Assembly: GCF_016595155.1 (NCBI RefSeq)
Contig: NZ_JAENGP010000015.1
Coordinates: forward strand, 1-64,000
DNA length: 64,000 bases
Direction: 5' to 3'
Origin: Advenella mandrilli
GTDB lineage: Bacteria > Pseudomonadota > Gammaproteobacteria > Burkholderiales > Burkholderiaceae_B
Position 1 is the stretch's first letter. The number at the start of each line of letters is the position of its first letter. This document shows positions 32,340 through 42,343 of this stretch, in pieces. The notes beneath the pieces are model-generated. The model was not told the DNA's origin and did no database searches. It saw nothing but the letters and a program-made list of their open reading frames with translations. Made by a program: the position numbers and the translations under genes.

Positions 32340-32909
32340 ATGCGAACGATTCAATCTTCAGAAGAAGCGGCAATCCTGGAGAAAACAAAACGGTGGGTGG
32401 AAAAGGCGGTTATTGGCCTTAACTTGTGCCCTTTTGCCAAAAGTGTTTATGTAAAGAATCAGGTGAGGATTGCGGTTACCGGTGCTGAAACGGTAAAAGA
32501 ATTGCATCAGGTATTGGCCCAGGAATGTGAAAACCTGATTGAAACCGACCCTGAAGTGCTGGATACCTGTTTGCTTGTGGTGCCGCATGTATTTGAAGAT
32601 TTTTATGATTTTAATGATTTTCTGGATATTGCAGAGCTTACCCTTGAAGAGCTGGAACTGGTGGGTGAGCTGCAGATAGCCAGTTTTCATCCTGATTACC
32701 AGTTTGCCGACACTGAGCCTGATGACATCAGTAATTATACCAATCGCTCACCTTATCCCATTTTGCACCTTATTAGAGAATCAAGCCTTGATAATGCCAC
32801 GCAGCAATATCCTGATGCCAGTGCTATTTTTGACAGCAACATAGAAAAAGTCACGGAATTGGGGGTTGATGGCTGGAAAAAAATGCTGGAAGACGATAAA
32901 AACGTGTAA
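32340..32909 (+). CDS. DUF1415 family protein
   Basis: The 189-residue product matches the DUF1415 pattern: WVEKAVIGLNLCPFAKSV at about 20-37, LLVVPHVFEDFYDFNDFL, then ASFHPDYQFADTEPDDISNYTNRSPYP-type core with the family's HPDYQF and NRSPYPILHLIRE motifs. The function is unknown; the conserved Cys, His and Asp residues suggest an enzyme. The permuted tmRNA gene follows. Confidence 0.85.
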   Translation: MRTIQSSEEAAILEKTKRWVEKAVIGLNLCPFAKSVYVKNQVRIAVTGAETVKELHQVLAQECENLIETDPEVLDTCLLVVPHVFEDFYDFNDFLDIAELTLEELELVGELQIASFHPDYQFADTEPDDISNYTNRSPYPILHLIRESSLDNATQQYPDASAIFDSNIEKVTELGVDGWKKMLEDDKNV

Positions 32910-33157
32910 TGCATTGAAATAAATGTGTTTCTTTGGCAGTGGATTTATTTTGTTTTTGTGTTATTATTCTAATCAAGCTGTATATCTGGTTAACTGAAGG
33001 TTTTCTGGACGCGGGTTCGAGTCCCGCCGTCTCCACCAATAGGATATTTACAACATTATAGTATCTTATTGATGGGGACGCCAAGGTTTCGACAGGGAAA
33101 GATAGGAAAACTGGCAGCCGGTAGGCGATGACCGTAAATCAAGCAAAACTCTTAAAT

Positions 33158-33190
33158 GCAAATGACGAAAGTTACGCATTAGCCGCCTAA
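33158..33190 (+). other. tmRNA proteolysis-tag reading frame
   Basis: Ten sense codons and TAA encode ANDESYALAA, matching the proteobacterial tag pattern with the ClpXP degron ending LAA. It lies about 80 nt into the coding piece, as expected after pseudoknot 1. Confidence 0.9.
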
Positions 33191-33238
33191 TTTAGGCCGC
33201 TAGGAGCCTGATCCACTTGGCAACAGAACGGATTAAAA

Positions 33239-33262
33239 GGGAGCTTCGGCTCCCTTTTTTTT
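33239..33262 (+). terminator. ssrA terminator
   Basis: GGGAGC and GCTCCC pair around TTCG (a stable tetraloop), followed by eight T. Confidence 0.9.
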
Positions 33263-33321
33263 GCCATGTTCATTTTTATTCTTTTGTTAAATCCCTGGCG
33301 CTTTTCTGGCTTTGGGTTTTT

Positions 33322-33912
33322 TTATCTTAGCTCGTATAAATATAATTCAATTCGACGGTTAATGGCTCTTCCACGTGCGGTGTCATTGCTCATTAACGGG
33401 TCTATGGCGCCCCTGCCTTCGATGTCTATTCGTACACTTTTAACCCCTTTTTTGATTAAATAATGGGCGACCGCCGAGGCTCTTTGTACAGACAGGGCCT
33501 GATTGTTAATTTCACCTCCTTGCGAATCGGTATGTCCAACGACCTTGATGCGCAGGTTCTGGGATTGCTTAAGTTCCGTAACAATTTTATCCAGAATCGG
33601 AAACATTTTTCGGTTGATGTTGGTTTTTCCAGACCGAAATGAGCTGTTCGCCGGCAAAATAATCCTGAGGCTGCCATCGTGCACGCGGTTAACTTCAACG
33701 CCTAATGACTCTTTATCCGAATCCTTAATGGATTTAGAAATTTCATCCCAATTGCTGGGGGAGAGTGCAGTGCGCCCGAAGAATCCCGAGGTGGGTTTGC
33801 CATCAGGGCCCATGTTCAGGCTGCCTGGGCTGGGGTTAAGGACGCAGCCCGAAAGCAATGTGGATGAGGCCAGTAATATTTTCAGGGACGTAAAACACCT
33901 GGAATTAATCAT
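33322..33912 (-). CDS. OmpA-family lipoprotein
   Basis: The 196-residue protein has a lipoprotein signal with LSGC lipobox (Cys23) and a C-terminal OmpA/Pal peptidoglycan-binding domain (about 85-195), including VVGHTDSQGGEINNQALSVQRA and GRGAIDPL and NRRIELYL. It likely tethers outer membrane to the cell wall. It overlaps the upstream gph gene by 8 bp, in an operon with gph and ubiG. Confidence 0.85.
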   Translation of the reverse strand: MINSRCFTSLKILLASSTLLSGCVLNPSPGSLNMGPDGKPTSGFFGRTALSPSNWDEISKSIKDSDKESLGVEVNRVHDGSLRIILPANSSFRSGKTNINRKMFPILDKIVTELKQSQNLRIKVVGHTDSQGGEINNQALSVQRASAVAHYLIKKGVKSVRIDIEGRGAIDPLMSNDTARGRAINRRIELYLYELR

Positions 33913-34588
33913 TTTTAACCCCGTTTTTTTGAGCTAGATGAGCAATGGCATTCCAGAGTTCATCGACGCGGTTTACGGTTAGGTCGGCTTGCCATTCTTG
34001 TATGCTGTCTTTATTGTTGCAATACCCGTAGGAAACGGCAATGGTGGCCATATTTGCGGCTTTGCCAGCAATGATATCACGCTCGTCATCACCGATATAG
34101 ATGCAGTGTTCGGGCAAGCTGTTGGCAAGACGGGCGGCATGGAGCAAAGGGGCAGGGTGCGGTTTGGCGTAAGGGGTTGTATCTCCGCATACATTGGCGG
34201 CACTGCGGGAGGTTAACTGGAAATGGTCAAACATGGGAAAAGACAGGTCTTCGGCTTTGTTGGTAACAATGCCCCAGCCCATATTATTCTGGTCAATCTT
34301 GTTTAGAAGTTCATTAATCCCGTTAAACAGACGGCTGTGAGTGGTCATGCAATTTTTATAGTCGTGTAAAAACTGCTGGCGTACTGCCTCGTACTCATTG
34401 TGATCAGGCTGCAGGTTTAAGGCGGCCCCAAGCAATCCTCTGGCACCTTGTGATGCATAAGGCCTTAAGGTGGCATATTGAAGGGGAGGCAGGCCTTTGC
34501 GGATGCGTTGTAAATTGGCTGCATGGGCAAGATCTGGGGCGCTATCAACCAGGGTGCCATCAAAATCAAAGAAAACTATTCTTCGCAT
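33905..34588 (-). CDS. gph: Phosphoglycolate phosphatase, HAD family
   Basis: The 227-residue protein is a HAD hydrolase: nucleophile motif [15 protein letters not shown] at the N-terminus, motif [12 protein letters not shown], and motif [18 protein letters not shown]. The cap domain suits phosphoglycolate phosphatase. Its position directly after ubiG and near ompA/gyrA is the same as in Bordetella relatives. It overlaps the ubiG end by 13 bp. Confidence 0.85.
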   Translation of the reverse strand: MRRIVFFDFDGTLVDSAPDLAHAANLQRIRKGLPPLQYATLRPYASQGARGLLGAALNLQPDHNEYEAVRQQFLHDYKNCMTTHSRLFNGINELLNKIDQNNMGWGIVTNKAEDLSFPMFDHFQLTSRSAANVCGDTTPYAKPHPAPLLHAARLANSLPEHCIYIGDDERDIIAGKAANMATIAVSYGYCNNKDSIQEWQADLTVNRVDELWNAIAHLAQKNGVKND

Positions 34589-35307
34589 TTACGGGTCGCT
34601 ATCAAATAATTAACTGAAGTATCGTTGCTGAGTTTATATTTTTCGGTTAAAGGATTGTATTCCAGTCCTTTCATGCTGATTAAATCCAGTTTTGCATGAC
34701 GGGCGCAGGAAAGCAGTTCGCTGGGCTTAATAAAACTGCCGTAATTATGCGTTCCTTTGGGAAGCAGATTCATGATGTACTCGGCTCCTATAATGGCATA
34801 CATGAAAGACTTCATGTTCCGGTTGAGCGTAGAGAAAAACACCCAACCGCCCGGTTTAACCAATTTTGCGCAGGCATCGATAATCGATGCGGGGTCTGGG
34901 ACATGTTCGAGCATTTCCATGCAGGTGACCACGTCGTATTGTGCCGCGCGTTCCTGGGCGATTTGTTCAACCGCCACTTTCAGGTATTCTACTTTTATAC
35001 CAGATTCAAGTCCGTGCAACTTTGCAACAGTCAGTGACTTTTGGGCAAGGTCTATGCCGGTAACCTTAGCGCCGGTTGCTGCCATACTTTCTGAAAGTAT
35101 CCCTCCGCCACAGCCTACGTCAATAATGGTTTTGTCGGCCAGGGAGCCGGCCAATGATTGAATCCAGCCAAGTCTGAGTGGATTAATAGCGTGTAATGGT
35201 TTGAATTCACTGGTGGGATCCCACCATTTTGAAGCTAGTGCGCTGAATTTTTCTAATTCAGCCGGATCTGCGTTGATGGGTTCGGAAGTAGGGGCGGGCG
35301 TATTCAT
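34576..35307 (-). CDS. ubiG: Ubiquinone biosynthesis O-methyltransferase
   Basis: The 243-residue class I methyltransferase has the SAM-binding [16 protein letters not shown], the [22 protein letters not shown]-terminal signature of UbiG, and [16 protein letters not shown]. It performs both O-methylation steps of ubiquinone synthesis. It heads the minus-strand unit ubiG-gph-lipoprotein. Confidence 0.93.
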   Translation of the reverse strand: MNTPAPTSEPINADPAELEKFSALASKWWDPTSEFKPLHAINPLRLGWIQSLAGSLADKTIIDVGCGGGILSESMAATGAKVTGIDLAQKSLTVAKLHGLESGIKVEYLKVAVEQIAQERAAQYDVVTCMEMLEHVPDPASIIDACAKLVKPGGWVFFSTLNRNMKSFMYAIIGAEYIMNLLPKGTHNYGSFIKPSELLSCARHAKLDLISMKGLEYNPLTEKYKLSNDTSVNYLIATRKCEE

Positions 35308-35400
35308 AGGGCCTTGTTCTTGAAACCTGAAAATAATCGGGGTGTGAAGGGTAAGAATTCAAGTTTATCATAGGCCAGGCAAAACTGCCCTGAAGGCGGA

Positions 35401-35434
35401 CAGTAAAAAGCCCCCAGTTGGGGGCTTTTTACTG
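35401..35434. terminator. Perfect bidirectional terminator after ompA
   Basis: A 15-bp perfect stem (CAGTAAAAAGCCCCC and its complement) encloses AGTT, with T runs on both strands. It separates ompA from ubiG. Confidence 0.85.
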
Positions 35435-35458
35435 TAGGCAAAAATAAATTGCCTGCGC

Positions 35459-36025
35459 TTAGTTGCGTGGTGTGCCTACAATCTCGATTTCTACGCGACG
35501 GTTTTTCGCGCGACCTTCACGAGTTGCGTTAGAAGCGATAGGATCGTTTTCACCGCGGCCTGAAGCGATAATCTGATCGGCAGGGATGCCTTGGGAGATC
35601 AGATAATTTTTAACAGTTGCTGCGCGACGCTCTGACAGACCTTGGTTGTATTGTGCAGTACCGATAGAGTCGGTGTATCCAACAGCAATAATTGATTCAA
35701 GGTTAAGTTGTTTTGTCTGCTGGGCAACCTGGTCAAGAATATTGCGACCTTCAGGTTTCAGGGTTGATTTATCGAAATCAAAAAAAGTATCAGCGTTAAG
35801 AATTACTTTTTGAGCAACGATATCGGGTGTTTGTGGTGCACCGCAACCTTGGGCTGCTGTAGCAGGTGTCCAGAAGTTGTCGCGCCAGCAATGTTCATTT
35901 GTGCCGTTCATCCAAACCAGACCGTATGGGTTTACCCAATTGTCGACAGTTTGCGCTGATGCTACGCCAGAAGTTGCGGCAGCAACCACGGCGAATGCTA
36001 ATGCGAATTTAGAGGGCTTATTCAT
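35459..36025 (-). CDS. ompA: OmpA-family outer membrane protein
   Basis: The 188-residue protein has a signal peptide (MNKPSKFALAFAVVAAATSG, cut at ASA), a short linker with one Cys pair (EHCWRDNFWTPATAAQGCG) in place of a full beta-barrel, and a C-terminal OmpA domain with FFDFDKSTLKPEGR, AVGYTDSIGT and NRRVEIEI. Betaproteobacterial OmpA proteins of Bordetella have this layout. It is divergent from gyrA and has a GAGGAGA ribosome binding site. Likely highly expressed. Confidence 0.88.
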   Translation of the reverse strand: MNKPSKFALAFAVVAAATSGVASAQTVDNWVNPYGLVWMNGTNEHCWRDNFWTPATAAQGCGAPQTPDIVAQKVILNADTFFDFDKSTLKPEGRNILDQVAQQTKQLNLESIIAVGYTDSIGTAQYNQGLSERRAATVKNYLISQGIPADQIIASGRGENDPIASNATREGRAKNRRVEIEIVGTPRN

Positions 36026-36528
36026 GTTTCTCCTCGTTGAGCTTGAAAGCTAAAAAATGACTCGCAGCGAAACCCGCCGCATGATTGGAAATCAGGGTCA
36101 GTATAGCAACGCTTGAATGTTCATTCAAAGGGTTAAACTAGATTTTCCCGTGTTCTTGAATTGATCTTACGCGATTTTCCTGTGGCTTGTAGAGTGTAAG
36201 CCCAACATTTTTAAAGGATCTTTTCAAATCTGTCGTTTATATGCGAATTTTGTTGGATTTGAGCAACAAGCAGGGAAAAGAGAGGGGGAAGGAGGAAAGT
36301 GTTGAAATCTTTAAGTATTTAAAGGTGAATTCAAAACGTAAAACTTAAAGGAAATGATTTGGAATCAAGCTGAGATCTTTCGGAATAAAATCTTTTTATG
36401 TCCATGGATTGATGTTTGCCGATGCGCTATAAATGTTAGAATCAATGTTTCGCCCAAATTGGCTTTTTCATTATAGGCAAAGATATTTTCAATGTGTTTG
36501 CCTAACCAGATAAAAATTTGTGAGTAAT
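36026..36528. other. ompA-gyrA divergent intergenic region (503 bp)
   Basis: This should contain the leftward ompA promoter and the rightward gyrA promoter; TATAAAT and TAGAAT in 36428-36441 are candidate gyrA -10 boxes, without a clear -35 partner. A purine-rich AG tract lies at 36270-36300. I see no RNA gene or ORF that I can support; the minus-strand frame at 36365-36565 runs into gyrA. Confidence 0.45.
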
Positions 36529-39204
36529 ATGGATTCCTTTGCCAAGGAGACGCTTCCAATTTCATTGGAAGAAGAAATGCGTCGTAGTTATCTCGACTAC
36601 GCTATGAGTGTGATTGTCGGTCGTGCCTTGCCGGATGTCAGGGACGGCCTCAAACCGGTTCACCGTCGTGTGCTTTTTGCCATGCATGAGCTCAATAACG
36701 ACTGGAATAAGGCTTACAAGAAATCCGCACGTATTGTCGGTGATGTCATCGGTAAATATCATCCTCATGGCGATCAGGCGGTTTACGATACCATCGTGCG
36801 CATGGCCCAGGATTTTTCCCTGCGCTATATGCTGGTTGATGGGCAGGGTAACTTCGGTTCCGTAGACGGCGATAGTGCGGCTGCCATGCGTTATACGGAA
36901 ATCCGTCTTGCCAAGATTGCTCACGAATTGCTGGCTGATATCGACCAGGAAACGGTTGATTTTGGCCCCAACTATGATGGCAGCGAGCAGGAGCCTTTGC
37001 TGTTGCCCTCCAAATTGCCCAATCTGCTGGTTAATGGCAGCTCGGGTATTGCCGTTGGCATGGCTACCAATATGCCTCCCCATAATCTGGCTGAAGTGAT
37101 AGAGGGCTGTCTGTTTTGCCTTCGTAACCCGGGTTGCACCATTGATGAATTAATGGAATTTATCCCGGCTCCCGACTTCCCCACAGGGGGTATTATTTAT
37201 GGCATGTCAGGTGTCCGTGAAGGTTATCGTACTGGGCGTGGGCGGGTTGTTATGCGTGCCAAAACGCATTTCGAAGACATGGAGAAGGGCAATCGCCAGG
37301 CTATTATTGTTGATGAACTTCCCTATCAGGTCAATAAAAAGACCTTGCAGGAACGGATTGCCGACCTGGTCAATGAGAAAAAAATTGAAGGTATTTCAGA
37401 TATTCGTGATGAGTCCGATAAAGACGGAATGCGTCTGGTTATCGAGCTCAAACGCAACGAGGTGCCTGAGGTTGTCCTGAATAACCTGTACAAGCATACC
37501 CAGTTACAGGATACGTTTGGCATGAACCTGGTTGCCCTGGTAGAGGGCCAGCCACGTTTGCTGAATCTTAAACAGCTGGTTGATTATTTCCTGCAGCATC
37601 GCCGTGAAGTGGTTACCCGTCGCACGGTATACCAGTTGCGCAAAGCCCGTGAACGGGGTCATGTGCTTGAAGGCCTGGCAGTGGCGTTGGCAAATATCGA
37701 TGAATTTATCGCGATTATCAAGGCAGCGCCTACGCCTCCGGTGGCCCGTCAGGAATTAATGGCTCGCACCTGGGATTCCTCCCTGGTACGGGAAATGCTG
37801 GTGCGTGCCGATGACGATGGTGTATTGGGCGGAAGCGTAGCCTATCGCCCCGAAGGCCTGGCGGCTGTATTTGGTTTGCAGGCAGATGGTTTGTACCGCT
37901 TAAGCGATGTGCAGGCTCAGGAAATCTTGAATATGCGCCTGCAGCGCCTTACCGGCCTTGAGCAGGATAAGGTGGTTAATGAATACAAAGAGATCATGGA
38001 TACCATTTCCGATCTGCTGGATATTCTTTCCAAGCCCGAGCGTATTACCGCTATCATTGCCGACGAATTAATGCTCATCAAGACCGAGTTCTCGACCAAT
38101 GCTAAAGATGCTCGCCGTTCAGTAATAGAGGCCAACGCGACAGAGCTTGATACCGAAGATCTGATTACGCCCACAGATATGGTGGTTACCCTGTCTAATA
38201 GCGGTTACATCAAAAGCCAGCCCTTGTCTGAATATCGCGCCCAAAAACGGGGTGGCAGGGGCAAGCAGGCAACGGCCATGAAAGAAGATGACTGGATCGA
38301 CCAGCTGTTTATTGCCAATACGCACGATTACCTGTTGTGTTTCTCCGACCATGGTCGCGTTTATTGGCTTAAAGTCTGGGAAGTGCCTCAAGGTACCCGT
38401 GGCTCACGCGGGCGTCCTATCGTGAATATGTTCCCCTTGGTTGATGGTGAGAAAATTACGGTTATTCTGCCGGTTAAGGCATTTGTTGAAGATCGTTATG
38501 TATTCATGGCAACCTTGCGTGGCACGGTCAAAAAAACGCCTTTGTCCGATTTCTCCAATCCTCGTAAATCCGGCATTATTGCTGTGGCACTTGACGAAGG
38601 AGATCACTTGATCGGTGCCGATCTTACCGATGGCGAGCACGATATCATGCTGTTCTCCGATGCGGGCAAGGCAGTTCGTTTCGATGAGAACGATGTGCGC
38701 CCAATGGGACGCACTGCGCGCGGTGTCCGTGGCATGAACCTTGAAGACGGGCAAAGTGTGATATCCCTGCTGGTCGCCGGTGATGAAAACCAAAGCGTTC
38801 TAACCGCCACTGAAAACGGTTTTGGAAAGCGCACTTCCATTACGGAATACACCCGTCATGGTCGCGGTACCAAGGGTATGATTGCCATCCAGACCAGTGC
38901 CCGCAATGGCAAGGTAGTGGGAGCTGTCCTGGTTGAGCCCAATGATGAAATAATGCTGATCACAACAGGGGGCGTGCTGGTGCGTACCCGGGTATCCGAG
39001 ATTCGGGAAATGGGTCGGGCAACTCAAGGTGTTACCCTGATTAGCGTTGATGACGGAAGCATGTTGTCCGGTGTACGCCGGGTTGTCGAAAGCGATGTCG
39101 ATAACGATGATGAAATTGAGCCGGATGACGCATCTGAAACACCCACTAACGGGCAGGACGATGTTCCAGGCCAGGAAGATTCCCAACCTTCAACAAATGA
39201 ATAA
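36529..39204 (+). CDS. gyrA: DNA gyrase subunit A
   Basis: The 891-residue protein has the breakage-reunion domain with catalytic Tyr122 in AAMRYTEI, followed by a C-terminal beta-pinwheel (about 520-850) with the QKRGGRGK GyrA box, and an acidic tail. Position 83 in [14 protein letters not shown] is Gln (codon 36775-36777), where Ser or Thr is usual; Asp87 is retained. ATG 36529 ([10 protein letters not shown]) is preferred over GTG 36520 because relatives begin there. serC follows closely. Confidence 0.95.
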   Translation: MDSFAKETLPISLEEEMRRSYLDYAMSVIVGRALPDVRDGLKPVHRRVLFAMHELNNDWNKAYKKSARIVGDVIGKYHPHGDQAVYDTIVRMAQDFSLRYMLVDGQGNFGSVDGDSAAAMRYTEIRLAKIAHELLADIDQETVDFGPNYDGSEQEPLLLPSKLPNLLVNGSSGIAVGMATNMPPHNLAEVIEGCLFCLRNPGCTIDELMEFIPAPDFPTGGIIYGMSGVREGYRTGRGRVVMRAKTHFEDMEKGNRQAIIVDELPYQVNKKTLQERIADLVNEKKIEGISDIRDESDKDGMRLVIELKRNEVPEVVLNNLYKHTQLQDTFGMNLVALVEGQPRLLNLKQLVDYFLQHRREVVTRRTVYQLRKARERGHVLEGLAVALANIDEFIAIIKAAPTPPVARQELMARTWDSSLVREMLVRADDDGVLGGSVAYRPEGLAAVFGLQADGLYRLSDVQAQEILNMRLQRLTGLEQDKVVNEYKEIMDTISDLLDILSKPERITAIIADELMLIKTEFSTNAKDARRSVIEANATELDTEDLITPTDMVVTLSNSGYIKSQPLSEYRAQKRGGRGKQATAMKEDDWIDQLFIANTHDYLLCFSDHGRVYWLKVWEVPQGTRGSRGRPIVNMFPLVDGEKITVILPVKAFVEDRYVFMATLRGTVKKTPLSDFSNPRKSGIIAVALDEGDHLIGADLTDGEHDIMLFSDAGKAVRFDENDVRPMGRTARGVRGMNLEDGQSVISLLVAGDENQSVLTATENGFGKRTSITEYTRHGRGTKGMIAIQTSARNGKVVGAVLVEPNDEIMLITTGGVLVRTRVSEIREMGRATQGVTLISVDDGSMLSGVRRVVESDVDNDDEIEPDDASETPTNGQDDVPGQEDSQPSTNE

Positions 39205-39216
39205 GTGAATGCGGTT

Positions 39217-40350
39217 ATGAATAAGCAATATTGGAATTTTTCAGCAGGACCTTCCAAACTTCCTCGTGAAGTTTTGCAACAGGCCGCCGAGGAAATGCTT
39301 GATTGGCACGGCAGCGGCCAGTCAGTCATGGAAATGAGCCACCGTGGGCCCGAGTTCACGCAAATTTGTGACGAGGCCGAGGCTGATTTGCGTGTCTTGA
39401 TGGATATCCCTGAAGATTACGCGGTCATGTTCATGCAGGGTGGGGCAACGGCCGAAAATGCCATTCTGCCCATGAACCTGATCGCCAGAAACGCTTCGCA
39501 TTCTGCCGATTATGTATTAACCGGTATCTGGTCGACCAAATCCTACAAAGAGGCTACCCGTTACGGCACGGTGCGCATTGCCGCTCAAAGTCATCAGGCC
39601 AGGGAAATCAATGGTCAGGCCTATGAGCCCTGGACATGGGTGCCGGCTTTCGAGGAATGGAAAGTCAACCCCGACTCTTCCTATTTGCATTTTTGCAGCA
39701 ATGAAACCATCGGCGGGGTCGAAATTGGCGGCCTGCCCAATATGCAGGCCTTAGGGGCCGATGCGGTTCCATTGGTGGTTGATGCGTCTTCCCATTTTCT
39801 ATCCCGTTCCTTAAATATCAGGCAAACCGGCATGGTTTATGCTGGGGCTCAAAAAAATGCCGGTCCGGCCGGCGTGACGGTTGTTATTCTGCATCGTGAT
39901 TTGTTGGGCCATGCTTTGCCTTATTGCCCAAGTGCCTTTGATTATGTCAACGTGGCTCGTGAGCGCTCACGATTCAATACGCCACCTACTTATTCCATTT
40001 ACGTGGCCGGACTTGTTTTTAAATGGTTGCTCGCAAAAGGTGGTTTGGCGGCTATCGAATCTGAAAACATCAACAAAGCGAAGGCTTTATATAGCCAGCT
40101 TGATAACAGTGATTTTTATCATAATGCGATTCAGCCCGAATACCGTTCGCGCATGAATGTGCCATTTACTTTACATGATGACAGTTTGAATGCGGCTTTT
40201 CTTGATGGCGCAAAAAAACAGCAATTATTAAATTTGAAAGGCCATAAATCTGTCGGCGGCATGCGAGCTTCCATTTATAATGCCATGCCTATGGAAGGGG
40301 TAATGGCTCTTATCGATTATCTTAAAGAATTTGAACGCCAACATGGATAA
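39217..40350 (+). CDS. serC: Phosphoserine aminotransferase
   Basis: The 377-residue class V aminotransferase opens [12 protein letters not shown], has the STEMSHRG-like [11 protein letters not shown], the PLP-lysine segment [17 protein letters not shown] and the C-terminal [16 protein letters not shown]. It makes phosphoserine for serine and also 4-phosphohydroxythreonine for pyridoxal phosphate. ATG 39217 gives the family start; a GTG 12 bp upstream is in frame. Its stop overlaps the pheA start. Confidence 0.95.
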   Translation: MNKQYWNFSAGPSKLPREVLQQAAEEMLDWHGSGQSVMEMSHRGPEFTQICDEAEADLRVLMDIPEDYAVMFMQGGATAENAILPMNLIARNASHSADYVLTGIWSTKSYKEATRYGTVRIAAQSHQAREINGQAYEPWTWVPAFEEWKVNPDSSYLHFCSNETIGGVEIGGLPNMQALGADAVPLVVDASSHFLSRSLNIRQTGMVYAGAQKNAGPAGVTVVILHRDLLGHALPYCPSAFDYVNVARERSRFNTPPTYSIYVAGLVFKWLLAKGGLAAIESENINKAKALYSQLDNSDFYHNAIQPEYRSRMNVPFTLHDDSLNAAFLDGAKKQQLLNLKGHKSVGGMRASIYNAMPMEGVMALIDYLKEFERQHG

Positions 40351-41431
40351 ACTGTTGCAGGAAAAACTAAAGCCGCTGCGTGAGCGAATAGATGCGATTG
40401 ATCATGAAATACTGACCTTGTTAAATCAACGCGCCCAGGCAGCCATGGATGTGGGTAAAATCAAGCATGATTTTCAGGCGGATGGCCCGGTACTCAAGCC
40501 CGAGCGTGAGGCGCAAATTATTCGTCGTTTGCAGGACCTTAATGAGCAGGATGTTTTTCCGCGCGAGTCCGTGCATGCGGTATGGGCAGAAATTATTTCA
40601 GCTTGCCGCGGACTTGAGCGTGGCCTGACGGTTGCCTATCTTGGTCCTGAAGGCTCCTTCTCCGAACAGGCTGCCTTTGAATATTACGGTCATGCAATAC
40701 AGAAATTACCTTGTTCTTCTTTTGATGAGGTTTTTCGTTCTGTCGAAGCCGGTCAGGCGGATGTGGGCATGGTGCCTGTCGAAAACTCGACGGAAGGGGC
40801 GGTTAACCGAACTCAGGATTTGCTTTTATCCACTACCCTGAAAGTACACGGAGAGCGTATTATCGCGATCCGGCATTGCTTGATGACGCAGGGCGGCAAC
40901 ATGGACAATGTAGACGTCATTATGGGGCATCCGCAGGCATTGGCACAGTGCCATAGCTGGTTGCAGCAACATTATCCTAATCTGAAAAGAGTGCCGGCGG
41001 CCAGTAACTCAGAGGCAGCCAAGCATGCAGCCCATGATGATACCGTTGCGGCCATTGCTGGTGAGGCTGCTGCGCTTATCTGGAACCTGCCGATTGTGGC
41101 GGCTGGTATTCAGGATGATCCCAATAATAAAACCCGTTTTCTGGCCATTGGCCACCTGGATTCCCTGCAAAGTGGCAAAGACCAGACCAGTCTTATTTTT
41201 GCCGTCCCCAACCGGATTGGCGCGGTCTATGATCTGCTTAGTCCCTTTGTCCAGAATAATGTATCAATGACCCGTTTCGAGTCACGTCCGGCCCGTACAG
41301 GCCAGTGGGAATATTATTTTTATGTCGATATTCTCGGTCATCGCAACGATGAAAATGTGGCCAAGGCATTGGCAGAACTTGAAAAAAAATCCGCTTTCTT
41401 CAAAATTCTCGGCTCTTATCCCCTGCAATAA
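40343..41431 (+). CDS. pheA: Chorismate mutase / prephenate dehydratase (P-protein)
   Basis: The 362-residue bifunctional protein has an AroQ chorismate mutase domain (about 5-90; [20 protein letters not shown]), a prephenate dehydratase domain (about 95-275; [35 protein letters not shown]), and an ACT domain with the phenylalanine-sensing ESRPA motif ([20 protein letters not shown]). It commits chorismate to phenylalanine. ATG 40343 overlaps the serC stop. Confidence 0.95.
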   Translation: MDKLLQEKLKPLRERIDAIDHEILTLLNQRAQAAMDVGKIKHDFQADGPVLKPEREAQIIRRLQDLNEQDVFPRESVHAVWAEIISACRGLERGLTVAYLGPEGSFSEQAAFEYYGHAIQKLPCSSFDEVFRSVEAGQADVGMVPVENSTEGAVNRTQDLLLSTTLKVHGERIIAIRHCLMTQGGNMDNVDVIMGHPQALAQCHSWLQQHYPNLKRVPAASNSEAAKHAAHDDTVAAIAGEAAALIWNLPIVAAGIQDDPNNKTRFLAIGHLDSLQSGKDQTSLIFAVPNRIGAVYDLLSPFVQNNVSMTRFESRPARTGQWEYYFYVDILGHRNDENVAKALAELEKKSAFFKILGSYPLQ

Positions 41432-41440
41432 AGGTAATGT

Positions 41441-42343
41441 ATGTCCGTGAATGACACATTGGCCCCTTCGGCTAATTCGTTCTTTTTACCTGTGGTTAGC
41501 GTGGTTGGAGTAGGCCTTATTGGCGGGTCTTTTGCCAAGGCGCTTAAAAATGGCGGGCATGCAGGGTGCGTGCTGGGAGTGGGGCGAGACCATGCCAGCC
41601 TCGAAAGGGCATTGCAGCTGGGCTTGATAGATCGCATTGCCACACTTGAAGAGGCCGGCAAAGCGTCTGATTTTATCTTGATTTCCACGCCAGCTTCAGT
41701 GCTGGGTCGGATATGTGAAATCATTGGCCCGTTACTCAAACCTGGCGCGATTGTTACTGATGCCTGCAGTACCAAGGTTCAAGTAATTGAAGACGCCCGG
41801 CAGTCCCTGAAAGAGCGCACGAACCAATTCATACCTGGGCATCCTATTGCCGGCTCTGATGAATCCGGTCCGGCGGCGGCGGATCCGTTGTTGTACTGGA
41901 ATCGCAATGTCATTTTGACCCCATTACCCGAGAACTCAGGTGATGACATCAAGCGGGTCAGGCAATGCTGGCAGGCTTGTGGTGCAATTGTGCGTGAAAT
42001 CAGTGCCATTGAGCACGATCGAATATTTGCTACGGTCAGTCATTTTCCGCATTATCTGTCTGCACTTTATATGTCCATGGTATGTCGGTCCGATTCTTCG
42101 GGGCTGGCTTTGGCCTTGGCGGGTACGGGGTTCCGTGACTTTACAAGAATTGCAGGTGGTTCACCTGAAATGTGGCGGGATATCTTTATCAGTAATAAAG
42201 AAGCCATGCTGAATGAAATTGACGTGTTTCTGCCGATGCTTGAAAAAACCCGGCAGATGATAGAAGACAGTGATGTGGACGGTTTGCACGCATGGCTGGA
42301 GCAGGCCTCCTTGGCCCGGAAAAAATGGGGAGAAAATAAGTAA
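41441..42343 (+). CDS. tyrA: Prephenate dehydrogenase
   Basis: The 300-residue NAD(P)-binding protein has GVGLIGGSFAKALK, ISTPASVLGRI, DACSTKVQVIEDA and the HPIAGSDESGPAAAD motif of TyrA. It converts prephenate towards tyrosine. No ACT domain is present. The stop codon TAA shares a base with the aroA start. Confidence 0.93.
   Translation: MSVNDTLAPSANSFFLPVVSVVGVGLIGGSFAKALKNGGHAGCVLGVGRDHASLERALQLGLIDRIATLEEAGKASDFILISTPASVLGRICEIIGPLLKPGAIVTDACSTKVQVIEDARQSLKERTNQFIPGHPIAGSDESGPAAADPLLYWNRNVILTPLPENSGDDIKRVRQCWQACGAIVREISAIEHDRIFATVSHFPHYLSALYMSMVCRSDSSGLALALAGTGFRDFTRIAGGSPEMWRDIFISNKEAMLNEIDVFLPMLEKTRQMIEDSDVDGLHAWLEQASLARKKWGENK

Larger units (their letters stand above)
32980..33262 (+). 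ncRNA. ssrA: tmRNA (ssrA), circularly permuted two-piece form
   Basis: The tRNA-like 3' half precedes the 5' half. The acceptor piece ends with T arm GCGGGTTCGAGTCCCGC and CGTCTCCACCA (to 33038). After a 35-bp AT-rich spacer the coding piece starts at GGGGACG (33074-33080), which pairs with CGTCTCC over seven pairs (one G-U). The coding piece contains the tag frame at 33158-33190 (GCA to TAA), encoding ANDESYALAA. Processing of the spacer would give two RNAs. Two-piece tmRNA is known from alphaproteobacteria, some cyanobacteria and some betaproteobacteria. The 5' limit is approximate. Confidence 0.9.

Noticed and set aside
36365-36565. 66-codon minus-strand frame in the ompA-gyrA region
   Set aside because: It overlaps the gyrA start, lacks a ribosome binding site and has no recognisable protein features.
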